Shown here one piece after another: positions 33,631 to 45,559 of a stretch of 64,000 bases of DNA. A program made the translations under genes and the position numbers. The notes beneath the pieces are model-generated. The model did not search any database and was not told the DNA's origin. It worked only from the letters and a program-made list of their open reading frames with translations. Source of the DNA: Triticum aestivum. Its lineage: Eukaryota; Streptophyta; Magnoliopsida; Poales; Poaceae. The DNA lies in the NCBI RefSeq assembly GCF_018294505.1, contig NC_057808.1:226669684-226733683 (forward strand), in the 5' to 3' direction. Position 1 is the first letter of the stretch. Each line of letters starts with the position of its first letter.

Positions 33631-33980
33631 ATGGCATCCCGCCGCGCCGAGTTCCTCGCCGCCCACGACCGCACACAAAATGGTAGGGAAGCGATGGCAT
33701 CCCGACATGCTGAGTTCATCACCACTCGCAACCTCACACCTACGTGGGCGGAATTTGAAGCTGCCAAGGCCGAATGGGCGGTAGAGCAAGAAGCGGACAA
33801 AGCCGCACAGAGGAGCGGAAAAGTCAGAAAGCACTCAAGAAAAGAGAGGTCCACCGCCGCAAGAAAGAAGAGGACGCACGCGCTGCTACGGAGAGGTCGG
33901 CGGAGATCCAAGCACGGTGGGGTGTCGCAGACAAAGCCGGGAAGGAGAACAACGACGTCTGGCCAGCATGTGAGAAGTAG
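33631..33980 (+). pseudogene. Charged, repeat-containing ORF fragment, frameshifted
   Basis: Starts MASRRAEFLAAHDRTQ. A 48 bp unit ('gaagcgatggcatcccg') is present twice near the start. It continues through WAEFEAAKAEWAVEQEADKA in the first frame. After about 33805 the sensible reading moves to the frame open from 33774 (KALKKREVHRRKKEEDARAA ... KENNDVWPACEK, TAG at 33978-33980). It is Lys/Arg/Glu-rich and probably coiled coil. The function is unknown. Similar fragments are frequent in grass repeats, so a transposon-borne or captured gene is likely. Confidence 0.35.
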
Positions 33981-34093
33981 TAGTACTAGTAGTTAGTGTG
34001 TGTGTCTGTGTTGCCCGTATGTTTGTTTAATTAATTACGAGCATGTACCAGTACTAGTTACTACTATTGTAGTTTTTAGAGCAAATTACCAGT

Positions 34094-34238
34094 ACATTAG
34101 CCTAGACTCAATGGAAAAATTCCAATTCTATGCATCAAATGGCATCTCTTTCTCTATAGGAATTGAGATGCATGTCATCTCACTTCCTATGATTTTCATA
34201 TTCCTATAAAATTCCTATCCTATGAACCAAAGGAGGCC
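34094..34238. mobile_element. Truncated Tourist-like MITE
   Basis: Matches the reverse complement of the left half of 28834-29128, from 'acattagcctagactcaatg' to the terminal 'ccaaaggaggcc'. The other half is missing. Confidence 0.65.
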
Positions 34239-34239
34239 T

Positions 34240-35590
34240 CTGTTGGAGTACAGTACTACTGTAGCTAGCAGTACTGCTGGTATAGTACCTTTCTTCAAGA
34301 AGCGGAATTCAACGAAGTCATGATGGTTCCTTCATCCAAGCAACTTCACAGTGGGAAAGGTTGGGCATGTGATTTGACGGCTCATTAGTCGTTATTACTA
34401 TGGCCCGACGATCGGGGTGACTCTCCCTTGGAGTTCTGCGTGCATGGCAAGTGGACCAGGATGGTCGACGTCCAACATGTCGGCGAACGGAAGTATTCTT
34501 TCCGATATTGAGGAGCAAGGAAACCGCATGGTATAGTATCACTGCTGATTTATATTTATTTTTTATTTTTGATGAATGCTAGCGTTTCAACTCTTACGAT
34601 GAAGGAGTGCCAAACACAGCACATGCTGGGTGTCCCACACGTCAGCGAAAGGAGTGGGACATGAACAGCGTGGTAGAGCGTCTCCACTTCTTCCACTTCT
34701 GGGTCGGAGACCACACATAGTAGTACTAGTGGTATGAACGATACAAAGTGCGACCCAGAGAGAAAGACACTTCTAGTTGGAAGGTCTCGGGGCATACACA
34801 TAAACAAATATAAAACCTAATATGTGCCTCCAATTAATATAGTAGTAGAATACTTAGGCACGTACATCATAACATCACCGTGCATTGCACGTACAACATT
34901 TAGTGGTAGTAAGAGACAAATGCCTATATGCCACGCATGTTCATACTATTTCTGCCTTTCTACTTCACTTATTGCGCTACATTACTCAGGTTCGTACGTC
35001 CACTCCTGGGTACATGCCCATATCGTAGTTCCAGTCCCACGTGTTCTTGATAGATGGAAGGATCCATAACTATGGGCAATGGGAGTCCATATCATCGCAG
35101 CTAGTGTGGCTCCCCATGATGGAGACTCATCCAAACTATGGCCAGCCTCGACATGGAGGAGTCGCGTGCACCAGGTAGCAGCGCCCTCTCGGCTGTCGTG
35201 CTGCTTCAAAGCTGGCGCCAGTGAGAGGTCGCCTCCGCTCTAGCCGGGCATTAATGCGGCACTGAGGCTCCGGGGCGATGCTGACCGTTTCACGCGGGAA
35301 GCACCCGCCGGCATGGGAGGGGGGTTGGGTCGGCCAGGGCGGTGAGACGTGGGCGTGGTGGTGGTATTGGTTTTGAACCGTTTCTGGTGTAGTACTGGTA
35401 GTTTGCAAAACTACTCACTTATTGCACTCGGTTTCCTAAGAAATTGTGGTAAAAAACGTTACTCCACAACCCGCTTCCCTTCTCCTTCCTCTTCCACCGC
35501 CCGCGCATGTCCGCGGGAAGCGACCGGTCAACCCTTATATAGGAGTGCTAGCACAAAAAGATGCATGCATGACCACTAAAATTTCCTTTC
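34240..35590. repeat. Repeat units R3 (34250-34640) and R5 (35080-35370) with unassigned sequence
   Basis: R3 is a diverged copy of R1 and R5 of R4, in the same orientation and order, so a larger block (about 29.4-32.5 kb) may have been partly duplicated to 34.2-35.4 kb. The section 35395-35460 resembles the interior of the MITE at 1370-1690. No gene is supported. Confidence 0.45.
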
Positions 35591-35641
35591 TCTTATCTCT
35601 ATGAAATAAATGTGGCGTGAAACTCAAAGCCCTTTAAGTTT

Positions 35642-35782
35642 GAGTATAATGGAAATCATCATCCTCCTCCGGCTCCGCTTCGCCCGCGTCGTTGTCCTCC
35701 TGTTCCGGCTCCGCGTTGTCATTCTCCTCCTCTGGCTCCGCGTGCTGCTCCCCCTCCAACGCCTCCTCATCCGGCTCCTGCT
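35642..35782 (-). pseudogene. Acidic C-terminal gene fragment
   Basis: On the minus strand about 46 residues rich in Glu, Asp and Pro (EPDEEALEGEQHAEPEEEND onward) end in DDDFHYTQT before a TAA. An in-frame TAG just upstream shows the frame is broken. It resembles the acidic tail seen at 31505-31639 and is probably part of a DNA-transposon-borne sequence. No function can be given. Confidence 0.35.
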
Positions 35783-36611
35783 AGTCCGGACTCCGGAGGC
35801 AGGGCGGCTGTGATCCGGGCTTCGCACCGCCTCCAGATTAAAGCGCCGCTCCGATGGGAGCATGGCGCATGTCGTTACCTTTGGCCGGGTAATGGCTATA
35901 GGGCGACGGCGACCACAGAAGAGGCGGCGGGAGGGGAATGAATGCATGTAACATCCCAAATTTTCAATTTGGAATGTTTTACAATTATTAGTTAAGCATC
36001 TATGCATTTTGTTTGAATTGTGTGGCATTTGGAAATTTTCAGAGGCATTTGAGTTTTATTTGAATTTGAATTCAACTTGGCATTCGAAATTTGTTTCAAA
36101 TATCCCTGACAAATACTTGTTTAAAAGTATGAGAGGAGCTAACATGACACTCCAAAAAAAAGTCAGAAGAAAATATTGCCAAAAGGTTGAATTCAAAATT
36201 TGAATTTTATTTGGAATTTGCAGAAAATGTTTTTATTTTTGTTTCTGTTTTGCCTCTGGAAAAATGTTCACGTTGTAGGATTTATTTTTTCTGATTTTAT
36301 TGATATATATTTCCTATATAAACATATTATAGGTTTCTCTCTAATTTGTTTTCTCTCTTTGCCTTAATTCAAAAAAAGGAGAAAAGCCCCGAGCTGGCCA
36401 GGCCGACGGCCCAGCCAGCAAGGCCGCAGCCCAACCAGCGCCAAGGCCACCAGCCCAGCGCGGCACACGCCCGAGCCGCCTCCGCTTCGGTCGCCCGACC
36501 GAACCCTCCTCTCCCTCTCTCACCGACGCCCCGGCCCCACGCCTTCTCTTTCCTACTCGCGCACGCAATGCCGTCCGGAGTGCGTCCAGAGCGCGCCGCG
36601 GTTCCGATCCT

Positions 36612-36631
36612 CTCGGGATCGTGATCCCGAG
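36612..36631. repeat. Perfect 20 bp palindrome upstream of the LTR TATA box
   Basis: CTCGGGATC-GT-GATCCCGAG, arms of 9 with a 2 base centre that also pairs as a dyad. It lies about 26 bases upstream of CTATATAAACC and could be a binding site for a dimeric factor. Confidence 0.6.
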
Positions 36632-36656
36632 TCGACCCCTCGCCCACGCTTATGCC

Positions 36657-36667
36657 CTATATAAACC
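36657..36667 (+). promoter_or_regulatory. TATA box of the LTR
   Basis: CTATATAAACC followed about 25-30 bases on by a pyrimidine-rich start-like region and 'ctaaaaccctaa', the usual layout of a plant promoter. Confidence 0.55.
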
Positions 36668-39259
36668 CCTCGGCCTCCTCTCTCGATCCCCCTAAAACCC
36701 TAAGCTCAAATCCACCCGTAGCTCGCGCCCTCACCAAACGCATCTCACCGCCGCCTCGGTTCGCCGCCGCCGCCACCGGTGAGCATCCCCCTTGCTTCCG
36801 AGCTACACCACCCGAACCCCCTGTTCGTTCCTCATCTCTTTGACATCCTATCGTCGCCCAGGAACCGCCGAAGCCGTCACCCCGAGCTCGTCCGCCACCC
36901 GCCGGAGCTGCAGAGCACCGGGCTCTGTTTCGCCTCGCCCTCGACATCCGCGCCGTCCTCGAGCTCCAACAACTCCACCACCACCTCCGCCTCGCTCCGC
37001 CGCATCGCCCCGACGCCACCGCCTTCTTCCCCGACAACCCGAGCCGCTGCACCGCCATCGCCCGAGTCGCCGCCATCGTCTCCGTCCGTCGCCGCCGTCC
37101 GCTGTAAGCCCGAGCCCCCTCCATCGTTGGATCTCGCATGTACGGCTTAGATTAGATCCGCGAAGGGTTAGGTTATTTTCAATAAATCGGTTTAGTTTGC
37201 GGTTTATTTCCGGTTTAGTTCCTGGTTTAGTTAGACCGGCCCGATTGGTTTATTTCTGTTAGGCCGTGGACGCATTGGTTTATTAAATGCTTAGGCGCTG
37301 TTTAGTTATAGAATGCTCACTGTTTCGGCCCGTTAGCGCGTTAGTTTTTTTGTTTTATTTTTTTCGTTTCTGTTTTAAAACAGAATAGTTCCAATCTTGA
37401 AAAATCTATATCTTTTAGGTTATTTATTATTTTTGTTGATTCTTTTTTTGTTATTCTACAAATTTCCTATAGTTTCTGTAGAAAATAGATTCGGCCATGT
37501 TTTAGTTTTTAAAAATTGGTTTACATTAGTTTTAGTCAGATTAGTATTTCTGCTATAGATTGAGCTAGGATTATTCCTTTTTAGTGATTCTTTTTGTCAC
37601 TGCTTTGTTTTGACCTTGCCTAGTAGTAGGAATTTATCTGGGTATTTTTCTGTCTTTATTAAAATTATTTTTAGTCGAAATCAAGCCTTTCTAGTTTTAT
37701 TTAGCTTGCTGCTGTTTTCTGCTATTCTAGTTATTTTAAAATTTTATTTTACCTCTGTTATAATTTATTTTAGATTAGTTTCTGTAGTTACAGAGCGTGA
37801 ACTTTTATTTACAGAAAAGAAAATGTTTATTTTATTTTCTTGCTAGTTGTTAGCTTGGAGTTCTTCGAGTTTTCTTTGGTTTTGGTTTGATTTTTTTGTG
37901 TGATTTATGTTAGCATGCTGTTATGTTAAGTGATTGTATGTTTGTATGCTTATATGATTATTGTTTGCTTCAAATAGAATTCCCGGAGTGCGAAGCCTGC
38001 TATTACGAGTCACTAGCTTTCGAAGACCGTCAGTCAGGCAAGTCATTTGATCATGTTTTACAATACCTATGATTTTGTTGCATTAGAATTATTCCTCCCC
38101 ACCATGCATGTAGTAGGAGAATTTTAAGTTATGTTCTTGAGTAGTATCATGAGGTAGGATGAACCCAATTCCCCTTGTTACCATTGCCCGGTACGATGTA
38201 GTTCATTTTGCTATGCTCGTAGACGGGGTTGGTTGAGAGATTCATAAGGGAGATGTGAGAGTCAAGATGATGACAACCCCATGACTTCAAGCTCAAGATG
38301 GACTTCAAATTCACTGCTGGGTGGAGGACGGTTGACGGGCACCCTGGAGAAACCAGCGGATGGCTGGGATGCATGGAGAAGCGCCATGACATCTTGCGGA
38401 AAGCTTCACCCAGCCACGAAGAGACGGATGGATACACCTTGACCGGAAGCTTACCTGTGCAGCCGCAAGCCATTATGGGCTCTGGCTGGGTTGACCTTAG
38501 GCGTGACTCTGGACGGACGGTGCCAGCAGATGTAGAAGAACGGTAGGACATGGATGGGCACCGGCAGTGCCCAGAGAAACTCTATGGAAGACCCTGTTTC
38601 GTTCGTCCCGTCTTCAAACACCAGGCAGTGCAAGGACATAAAGGAGGGAACGAATCTTGCGGGTAAAGTGCACAAGACTCTGCAGAGTAAAAAAAACCTA
38701 ATCGATTAGCCGTGTCCCCGGTTACGGACATTTGAGCCTCTGGAATTGGAGTATTTCGAAAATCTCAACACCGAACTTAATAAACTAATTGAGGGTTATT
38801 TAATAATTGGGAATGATACATTGGTTGGCGGAACCATCTCAATAACAACCAACATTTTGTAGTAATTGCAAGCAAGTCCTTTGTTGTAGGGAAAACTGGC
38901 TTTTTCGCAAAAACATAAAACTTAGAGCCCCACAACCAAATTGCATATAGTGTTAGCATTATTATTGTTGTTCTTTCTATGACTTGTCATCATATTCAAA
39001 ATGCTGACCTACATGGCTGCAACGTCGGATGGACTCGCTACTCGTCTACGCTTCCGCAGCTTTATTTAGTTTATTTCTCATGAGTTGGCCTTCGGCCGAA
39101 TTTATTATGATGTAATAAAGACTCGATATGAGAACTGTGTAATAAATTCAGGTGTGATTGAACTTTGAATCTTTTCATCAATGTACTGTGTGTGCCAGCA
39201 TGATCTTGGGATGGTACAGCTACACAGAGACTTGACCGATTTCGGGTCGGGTCGCTACA

Positions 39260-39470
39260 CTTTAGCTAGTGATTTACGTGGCCATGTTAACGTGGTTGTG
39301 TAAAAAAAGTCACTTCCTGCTCGTGATTTGCGTTATATAATTATGAGAAGTTTGCTAACTACTAAAGTAAAGTGGAATTTGTCCATGTTATACAAGTAAA
39401 TTAAGGTGATTGTTTATCATACGGGTAAGGTTGGACGAAGGGTGGTAGGAACAAATGCTCCGCCTAGAGC
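39260..39470. other. Flank, nothing recognised
   Basis: AT-rich sequence after the solo LTR. No gene or element end. Confidence 0.35.
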
Positions 39471-41230
39471 ATGTGTGTGTGAGATAGAGTCTTAGTGTGT
39501 GTGCGTGTGTGTGTGGGTGGGTGGGTGCGTGAGTGTGTATGTGTGTGTGTGACGCGGAGTCTTCGGTGGCGAAAGTAATTTAAGTGTGCGTGGCTTCATC
39601 GTAGAAAGGTGATGTGTGTGGCAGAGGCCACCAACGAGGGGGTGCGAGAGAGAAAACGCCCGTAGAGAGGGAAGAGAAGGCGTGTGTGCGTGAGAGGAGT
39701 CGACATCGAGAGAACGTTTTTGTTCGAGAGACACCGAGGAAGACTACTATATATTGATGGTGCATGTAGGCGGGAATTAAACGAAGATGGTCTTATTGGT
39801 TTCTGGGATATAGGGGAAGAGTGAGAGAGGGGGGTAGCTAGAAGGAGATTGTTAAGTGTGAGTGTGTGTTTTACCCATCCAGGCGGAAGTTATGTGCACA
39901 CAAGAAGAGAACGGTTTGATGTGGGGTTAGGGCTGAGGGTAAATAACTACGTATGGAGATATAGGAGACCTTGAATGTGCATGTGAGATAGGTATACATG
40001 TATATGTGGGATGTGTGTGTGTGTGCGCGCGTGCATGATCGAGATAAAAGAAAGAAGACATAAGTCATAGATCAACGACATGGGAGAGACGGATCGGTAT
40101 GACAATATGCATGCATGTGAGAGTGCAGGGAAGAAGGCCCGATAATTGAGCATGTGTTTTTGTCTTTAAGAGATAGTGACGTGGGCTGGAGCATGCATCT
40201 ATGGCAAGTAGAGGGAGCGAGACACAACGATTGTGCAAAAGAGATTAACCTATAGATGCATGTATGGGGAGACAGATATAGTGTGCGTGATAGGAAGCAA
40301 GAGTGCGTGCGAGAAAGAAATGTTGACGGAGAAACTACAAATACATAGAGAGATAGAGATGCTAGCTAGAGGGACATCGGCTAGTTTGAGTGTTGGAGAT
40401 GACCGCCGAGTGGTTCAGAGGGTGAAGTTATGTGCGTGTGAGAGAAAGATAAAAAGAGGGCACATGACTGCATGTAGAGAGAAACATATATAGTGTGCGT
40501 GATAGGAAGCAATAGTGAGGGCGAGAAAGAAGGTTGATGGATAAACAGATAAATAGAAAGATAAAGATGCTAGCCAGTGTGTGTGTTAGAGATAAGAGTC
40601 GACTGGATCAAAGGGATGAGTTAGTGAGTGTGAGAGAGATAGAGAGAGGGTGCATGTGAGTCACATACAAAAATATCAGAGAGAAATGAGATCCCGAGAG
40701 ATGGATTTTTGTGTCTGCGAGAGAGAAAGATATTTCACAACAAGAGTGATAGCTAGAGAGACATATCAGGGAACACAAGATATCTCTAGGGAGAGAGAGA
40801 GTGTGTGTGAGCAACATACAAGAGAATGGTGGAGAGATATGAGACCGTGGGAGATAGAGTTTGTGTTTGTGTGTGAGAAAGAGATATTTAAGAGGAAGAG
40901 TCGTAGCTTCTCATACCTAAGGAGCACAAGACATCTCTGTGTGAGAGGGGGGTGTGCGAGTGGCACACAGGGGAATAGTAGAGAGAAATGAGACCCTGGG
41001 AGACGAAGTTTGTGTTCGTGTGAGAGAAAGAGATTTCACATGGAGAATCATAGTTAGAGACACATAGCAAGGAGCGAGATATACTTAGAGAGAGATAGAG
41101 TGATGAAGGTCGAGGGAGAGAGTACCGTCAGTGTGTTACGAAGACAAAATATCATTGTCCACATACAGGTAGCACGAGAGATACCCGAGAGACGATGAGC
41201 GTGTATAGGTCTAGAGAGATACTCCTATAT
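39471..41230. repeat. GT- and GA-rich degenerate tandem repeats
   Basis: Starts with a GT/GGGT microsatellite-like run (about 39473-39552) and continues as purine-rich GAGA sequence. From about 40677 a unit of about 150 bp is repeated, with starts near 40677, 40829 and 40978, each holding 'gagagaaatgaga', 'tttgtgt.tg.gtgagaaagaga' and 'cacaagacatctct'. Open frames on both strands come from the simple composition. Confidence 0.65.
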
Positions 41231-41800
41231 AAGCATGAGTGATAGCTATATGAGACGAATATCTGGATTAAAGGGGATTCAAATATTTAAACTAGAGATC
41301 ACGACATCGATAATATCATAATGAAAATTGGTGTATCAAACATGCATATTCATTTAAATTTGGGGACACGTGTAATGTTATATAGTTTATCAATATTAGT
41401 GATCCATAGATTCTTTAATTAGAGACAATGCATGGTTTATATGCAATTAATGTCTAAATGGGATTACACTATATGTTGCGTGTGTGAAACACATTATACA
41501 TGTTTGAGAAGTAAAAAAACCCGCATGAAACACACATTAATTGGAGACAGTTAGCGAGGAATGCATACATTGGATTTCAACATAAAGTGGTTTCAAATAT
41601 TTGAAAATCCAAATTAAGATGGATCCAGCCTTATGAATCTGAGATCATGCCATTTGTAAACCATATTTATGTATAAAGGGTGTTGTGCTTTTGAAAGTAT
41701 ATATAAAAATGATGTATATATTTTATTCCAATCGAAAATGGATCCTGCCCGAACAAAAATAGAATACAAACTGGATTCGAATTGAGTTGGCATGGTAAAC
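41231..41800. other. AT-rich stretch, nothing recognised
   Basis: No ORF, repeat or element end can be supported. Confidence 0.35.
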
Positions 41801-42700
41801 GTGCACTCTTGCTCTGCAAAAATTTGAACGAAGAGGGGAAAGTCGCAGTAACCGCCCAAAACCAAAATCTGCGAGATGGAAATTACTGCCTATCCCTGAC
41901 ACGCAAAGCCTATCGGCTTGATTTCTATAGGTTTTGATAGGGGTAGGTTTGTAATTTTACTCAAACATGACATAACCGCCTCTCACCCGGATTCATACAC
42001 GGTGGGCACCAAAACACATTGTCTCCTCGGCCAAAATCGGCTCCCTCCCCGATTCATACACGGTGGGCGCCAAAACAAACTCTCGTCGACAAATATTCGC
42101 TGTATGTGAGATTACCGTCCTATCCCCAACCGACTAATATTGCTATGATGTAGGAAATTTTAAATGGGGGCTAAGTTTGTAAATTTCCTCGCATTTGAGA
42201 CAAGTGCGGCCTGAAGACATGGTTCCCCCCTTCCTCTCTCCCTCCATTTCCCCATTCGTACTCCATGGGCCCAAAACACCCTCTCCACCCCAGCCTCCTC
42301 CGTCTGCCACCCCATCCACCGCCGTCCTCCTCCACCATGCCGGAGCTGATACCCCGGCGCCGTCGTCCATTACAAGAGATCGACCTCTCTCATCCACGGG
42401 TTCGGACCGGGATCCTTGCATCCCGTCCTCTCGCTTCATTCCCGCCGTCGTCCACCTTGCGGCGCCGCTCCTATGACCGTCTCATCCACCACGCCAGGAT
42501 ATTTCCCCACTGCCACCGTATACCCTCCAAGATCTGCTTCCACGTCGCCGACAGCCTTCGCTACCGCAGCACCGTCAAATTCTCAGCAGATAAATACACG
42601 GCGCCACACCAGAGGCGGTACTCTTTCGTATCTGCTCAACTTATTTATAGCAGCAAGAAAATAGATAGCCACTGCTTTACTATGATTTCTTGTCCATCAC
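41801..42700 (+). other. Gene-like promoter and leader, cut by the LINE
   Basis: AT-rich sequence with a 62 bp direct repeat ('gattcatacacggtgggc' at about 41989 and 42049) changes near 42215 to C-rich, CCTCC-rich sequence as in plant 5' exons. Open frames from 42195 and 42265 run about 90 and 150 codons, neither with a known domain. A possible donor site (gaggcg/GTACTC) lies near 42614. The LINE poly(A) end at 42701 cuts it. It may be the 5' end of a captured or relict gene. Confidence 0.3.
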
Positions 42701-42881
42701 TTTTTTTTGAAGGTTGAAACAGTAGGAAAGGCTCCTACTGCATATATATTAAAGAATCAGAGTCACTGTGGTGTTACATGCATTTACGTATGGAGTAGGG
42801 TCAGTAATCCTAGTAGGGTCAGATATCTAAGATCTAGTCTAGCAGGGGAGTGAGGAAGAATTACAAGAGTTACAAAGACAA

Positions 42882-43539
42882 TCAGGGTACTGCAGCCAGG
42901 AGGTCAAAAACTAGGTGCCTTTTTTGGGAAGGCAACCTATAGGCCATATTGCCAAAGTCCTCCTTGAATCTGTTCTTCCAAGAGCCCATCGAGGGGGGCA
43001 CTCTTCTGAAGTAGTTGTTGTTGCGTTCTTTCCATAGGCTCCATGCTGCCACTAGGAAAATTTCCATGATCATGTTGCGTTGGTGGCTTGTTTTCATGTG
43101 CTCCACAAGCTGCAATCTGTTCAGGTGGTTGCTCCTAGTGAAGTTCAGAACTTGCCAGCATCATTGACCGAAGCTACAATGAAAGAACAGGTGTTCCACA
43201 GTCTCCTCAAAATGTTCCTTGCACAGGAGGCAGTCAAGGTTGTCTCCAATGTTATAATGTCTCGTTTTTCAACATGTTTCTGGTATTTAGGCGATCAGAC
43301 AGAAGCAGCCAGCCAAATACTCTGATTTTGGGGTACATTTTGATTTCCACAACCAGCCAAACACCGCATGCGCATTGATTTCCCTGAAGTAGAAGTCGTA
43401 GTACGCCTTGGTCTTAAAGATGTGAGTATTCCAGGTGCATCGCCAGGTGTCTTTTCCCCCCGATATGTCCACATTAATCACTTCAGCCTGTATTTGTCTC
43501 AATTCTGCATGGGCTTGCACCGAGAGTGGTAGGTGAAAG
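42882..43539 (-). pseudogene. LINE ORF2, C-terminal part
   Basis: Two reading pieces: 43539 down to about 43287 (LPLSVQAHAELRQIQ, then FGWLWKSKCTPKSEYLAGC) and 43115 down to 42882 (MEIFLVAAWSLWKERNNNYF, ending LLAAVP). This is the zf-RVT type C-terminal region of plant LINEs, whose WKxKxPxK and WxLWKERN motifs are visible. The two pieces differ in frame. The stop at 42882 is followed by about 170 bases of 3' UTR and the poly(A) tract. Confidence 0.65.
43535..43539. repeat. Target site duplication GAAAG, left copy (Angela)
   Basis: Matches 51785-51789. This 5 bp duplication frames the whole copia element. Confidence 0.9.
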
Positions 43540-45292
43540 TGTTGGGGAACGTAGCGTGCAATTTCAAAAAAATTCCTACGCTCACGCAAGATCTATCTAG
43601 GAGATGCATAGCAACGAGAGGGGAGAGTATGTCCAAGTACCCTCGTAGACCGAAAGAGGAAGCGTTAGGTTAACACGGTTGATGTAGTCAAACGTCTTCA
43701 TGATCCAACCGATCCAAGTACAGGACGTACGACACCTCCATGTTTAGCACACGTTCAGCTCGATGATGTCCCTCGAACTCTTGATCCAGCAAAGGGTCGA
43801 GGGAGAGTTCCGTCAGCGCGACGGCGTGGTGACAGTGTTGGTGATGTGATCCGCGCAGGGCTTCGCATAAGCACTACGACGCTATGACCGGAGGAGTAAA
43901 CTGTGGAGGGGGCCACCGCACATGGCTAACAGAACAATTGATCTCCTATGGGGTGCCCCTGCCTACGTATATAGAGGGGACGAGGAGGCCGGCCACAAGG
44001 GGGCACGCCAAGGAGAGGGGAGTCCTACTAGGACTCCAGTCCTAGTAGGATTCGCCCCCCTTTTTTTCCTTTCTACCAGAGGGGGAAAAGGGGAAGGAGA
44101 GGGAGTAGGAGAAGGAAAGGGGGGTGGCGCCCCCTTCCCTAGTCCAATCCGGCCTCCTCCCTTGTGGGGGGCGCACCAGCCCCTTGTGGGCTGGTTAGCC
44201 TCCCTCCTATGGCCCATATGGCCCATATCTTTCCCTGGGGGGTTCCGGTAACCCCTCCGGTACTCCGGTATGTACCCGATACACTCCGGAACCCTTCCGG
44301 TGTCCGAATACTACCTTCTTCCAATATATCAATCTTTACCTCTCGACCATTTCGAGACTCCTCGTCATGTCTGTGATCTCATCCGGGACTCCGAACAAAC
44401 TTCGGTCACCAAAACACATAACTCATAACACAAATCATCATCGAACATTAAGCGTGCGGACCCTACGGGTTCGAGAACTATGTAGACATGACCGAGACAT
44501 ATCTCCGGTCAATAACCAATAGCGGAACCTGGATGCTCATATTGGTTCCTACATATTCTATGAAGATCTTTATCGGTCAAACTGCAATAACAACATACAT
44601 TACTCCCTTTGTCATCGGTATGTTACTTGCCCGAGATTTGATCGTTGGGATCCTCATACCTAGTTCAATCTTGTTACCGGCAAGTCTCTTTACTCGTTCC
44701 GTAATGCATCATCCCGCAACTAACTCATTAGTCACATTTCTTGCAAGGCTTATCATGATGTGCATTACCGAGAGGGCCCAGAAATACCTCTCCGATATTC
44801 GGAGTGACAAATCCTAATCTCGATCTATGCCAACCCAACAAACACCTTCGGAGACACCTGCAGAGCATCTTTATAATCACCCTGTTACATTGTGATGTTT
44901 GATAGACACAAGGTGTTCCTCCGGTATTCGGGAGTTGCATAATCTCATAGTCAAAGGAATATGTATAAGTCATGAAGAAAGCAATAGCAATAAAACTGAA
45001 TGATCAACATGCTAAGCTAAAGGATGGGTCTTGTCCATCACATCATTCTCCTAATGATGTGATCCCGTTCATCAAATGATAACACATGTCTATGGTCAGG
45101 AAACTTAACCATCTTTGATTAACGAGCTAGTCAAGTAGAGGCATACTAGGGACACTTTGTTTTGTCTATGTATTCACACATGTATCAAGTTTCCGGTTAA
45201 TACAATTCTAGCATGGATAATAAACATTTATCATGATATAAGGAAATATAAAATAACAACTTTATTATTGCCTCTAGGGCATATTTCCTCCA
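43540..45292 (-). repeat. Angela 3' LTR (left copy, 1753 bp)
   Basis: Pairs with 50040-51784. It contains a hairpin (about 44021-44052, arms of 13, 'cctactagga/tcctagtagg') and the TATA-like sequence near 43968. Confidence 0.9.
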
Positions 45293-45303
45293 GTCTCCCA
45301 CTT
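45293..45303 (-). promoter_or_regulatory. Polypurine tract of Angela
   Basis: In element sense AAGTGGGAGAC, directly before the 3' LTR start. Confidence 0.8.
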
Positions 45304-45326
45304 GCACTAGAGTCAATAATCTAGTT

Positions 45327-45475
45327 GACATCGCCATGTGATTTAACACCAATAGTTCACATCGTCACGTGATTTAACACTCTATAGTTCACATCGCCAT
45401 GTGACCAATACCCAAAGGGTTTACTAGAGTCAATAATCTAGTTCACATCGCCATGTGATTAACACCCAAAGAGTA
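45327..45475. repeat. Four-copy palindromic repeat next to the polypurine tract
   Basis: Four near copies of CACATCGCCATGTGA (self-complementary arms CACAT/ATGTG) spaced 26-60 bp apart, mixed with 'gagtcaataatctagtt'. Such repeats are a normal part of the 3' end of this copia group. Confidence 0.65.
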
Positions 45476-45559
45476 CTAAGGTGTGATCATGTTTTGCTTG
45501 TGAGAGAAGTTTAGTCAACGGGTCTGCCACATCCAGATCCATATGTATTTTGCAAATAT

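Larger units (their letters stand above)
35947..39259 (+). mobile_element. Solo LTR, diverged chromovirus-like family
   Basis: Begins TGTAACATCCCAAATTTTCA and ends GGGTCGCTACA, the same termini as the LTRs at 7375 and 53270. Shared inner blocks include 'cccggagtgcg', 'agccgtgtccccggtta' and 'gtagggaaaa.tggctttt'. The middle is different and longer (3.3 kb in total). The 5 bp flanks (atgca left, cttta right) do not match, so the two ends may come from different events. A GC-rich section (36380-37130) has open frames that are compositional. Confidence 0.7.

Noticed and set aside
39492..41070. Many Ser/Thr/His-rich minus-strand ORFs
   Set aside because: They are translations of GT and GA simple sequence and have no domain or stable frame.
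42195..42476. Host gene call for the 93-codon ORF
   Set aside because: Two overlapping frames are equally open, no domain is visible, and the sequence is C-rich; it is listed only as a gene-like leader.
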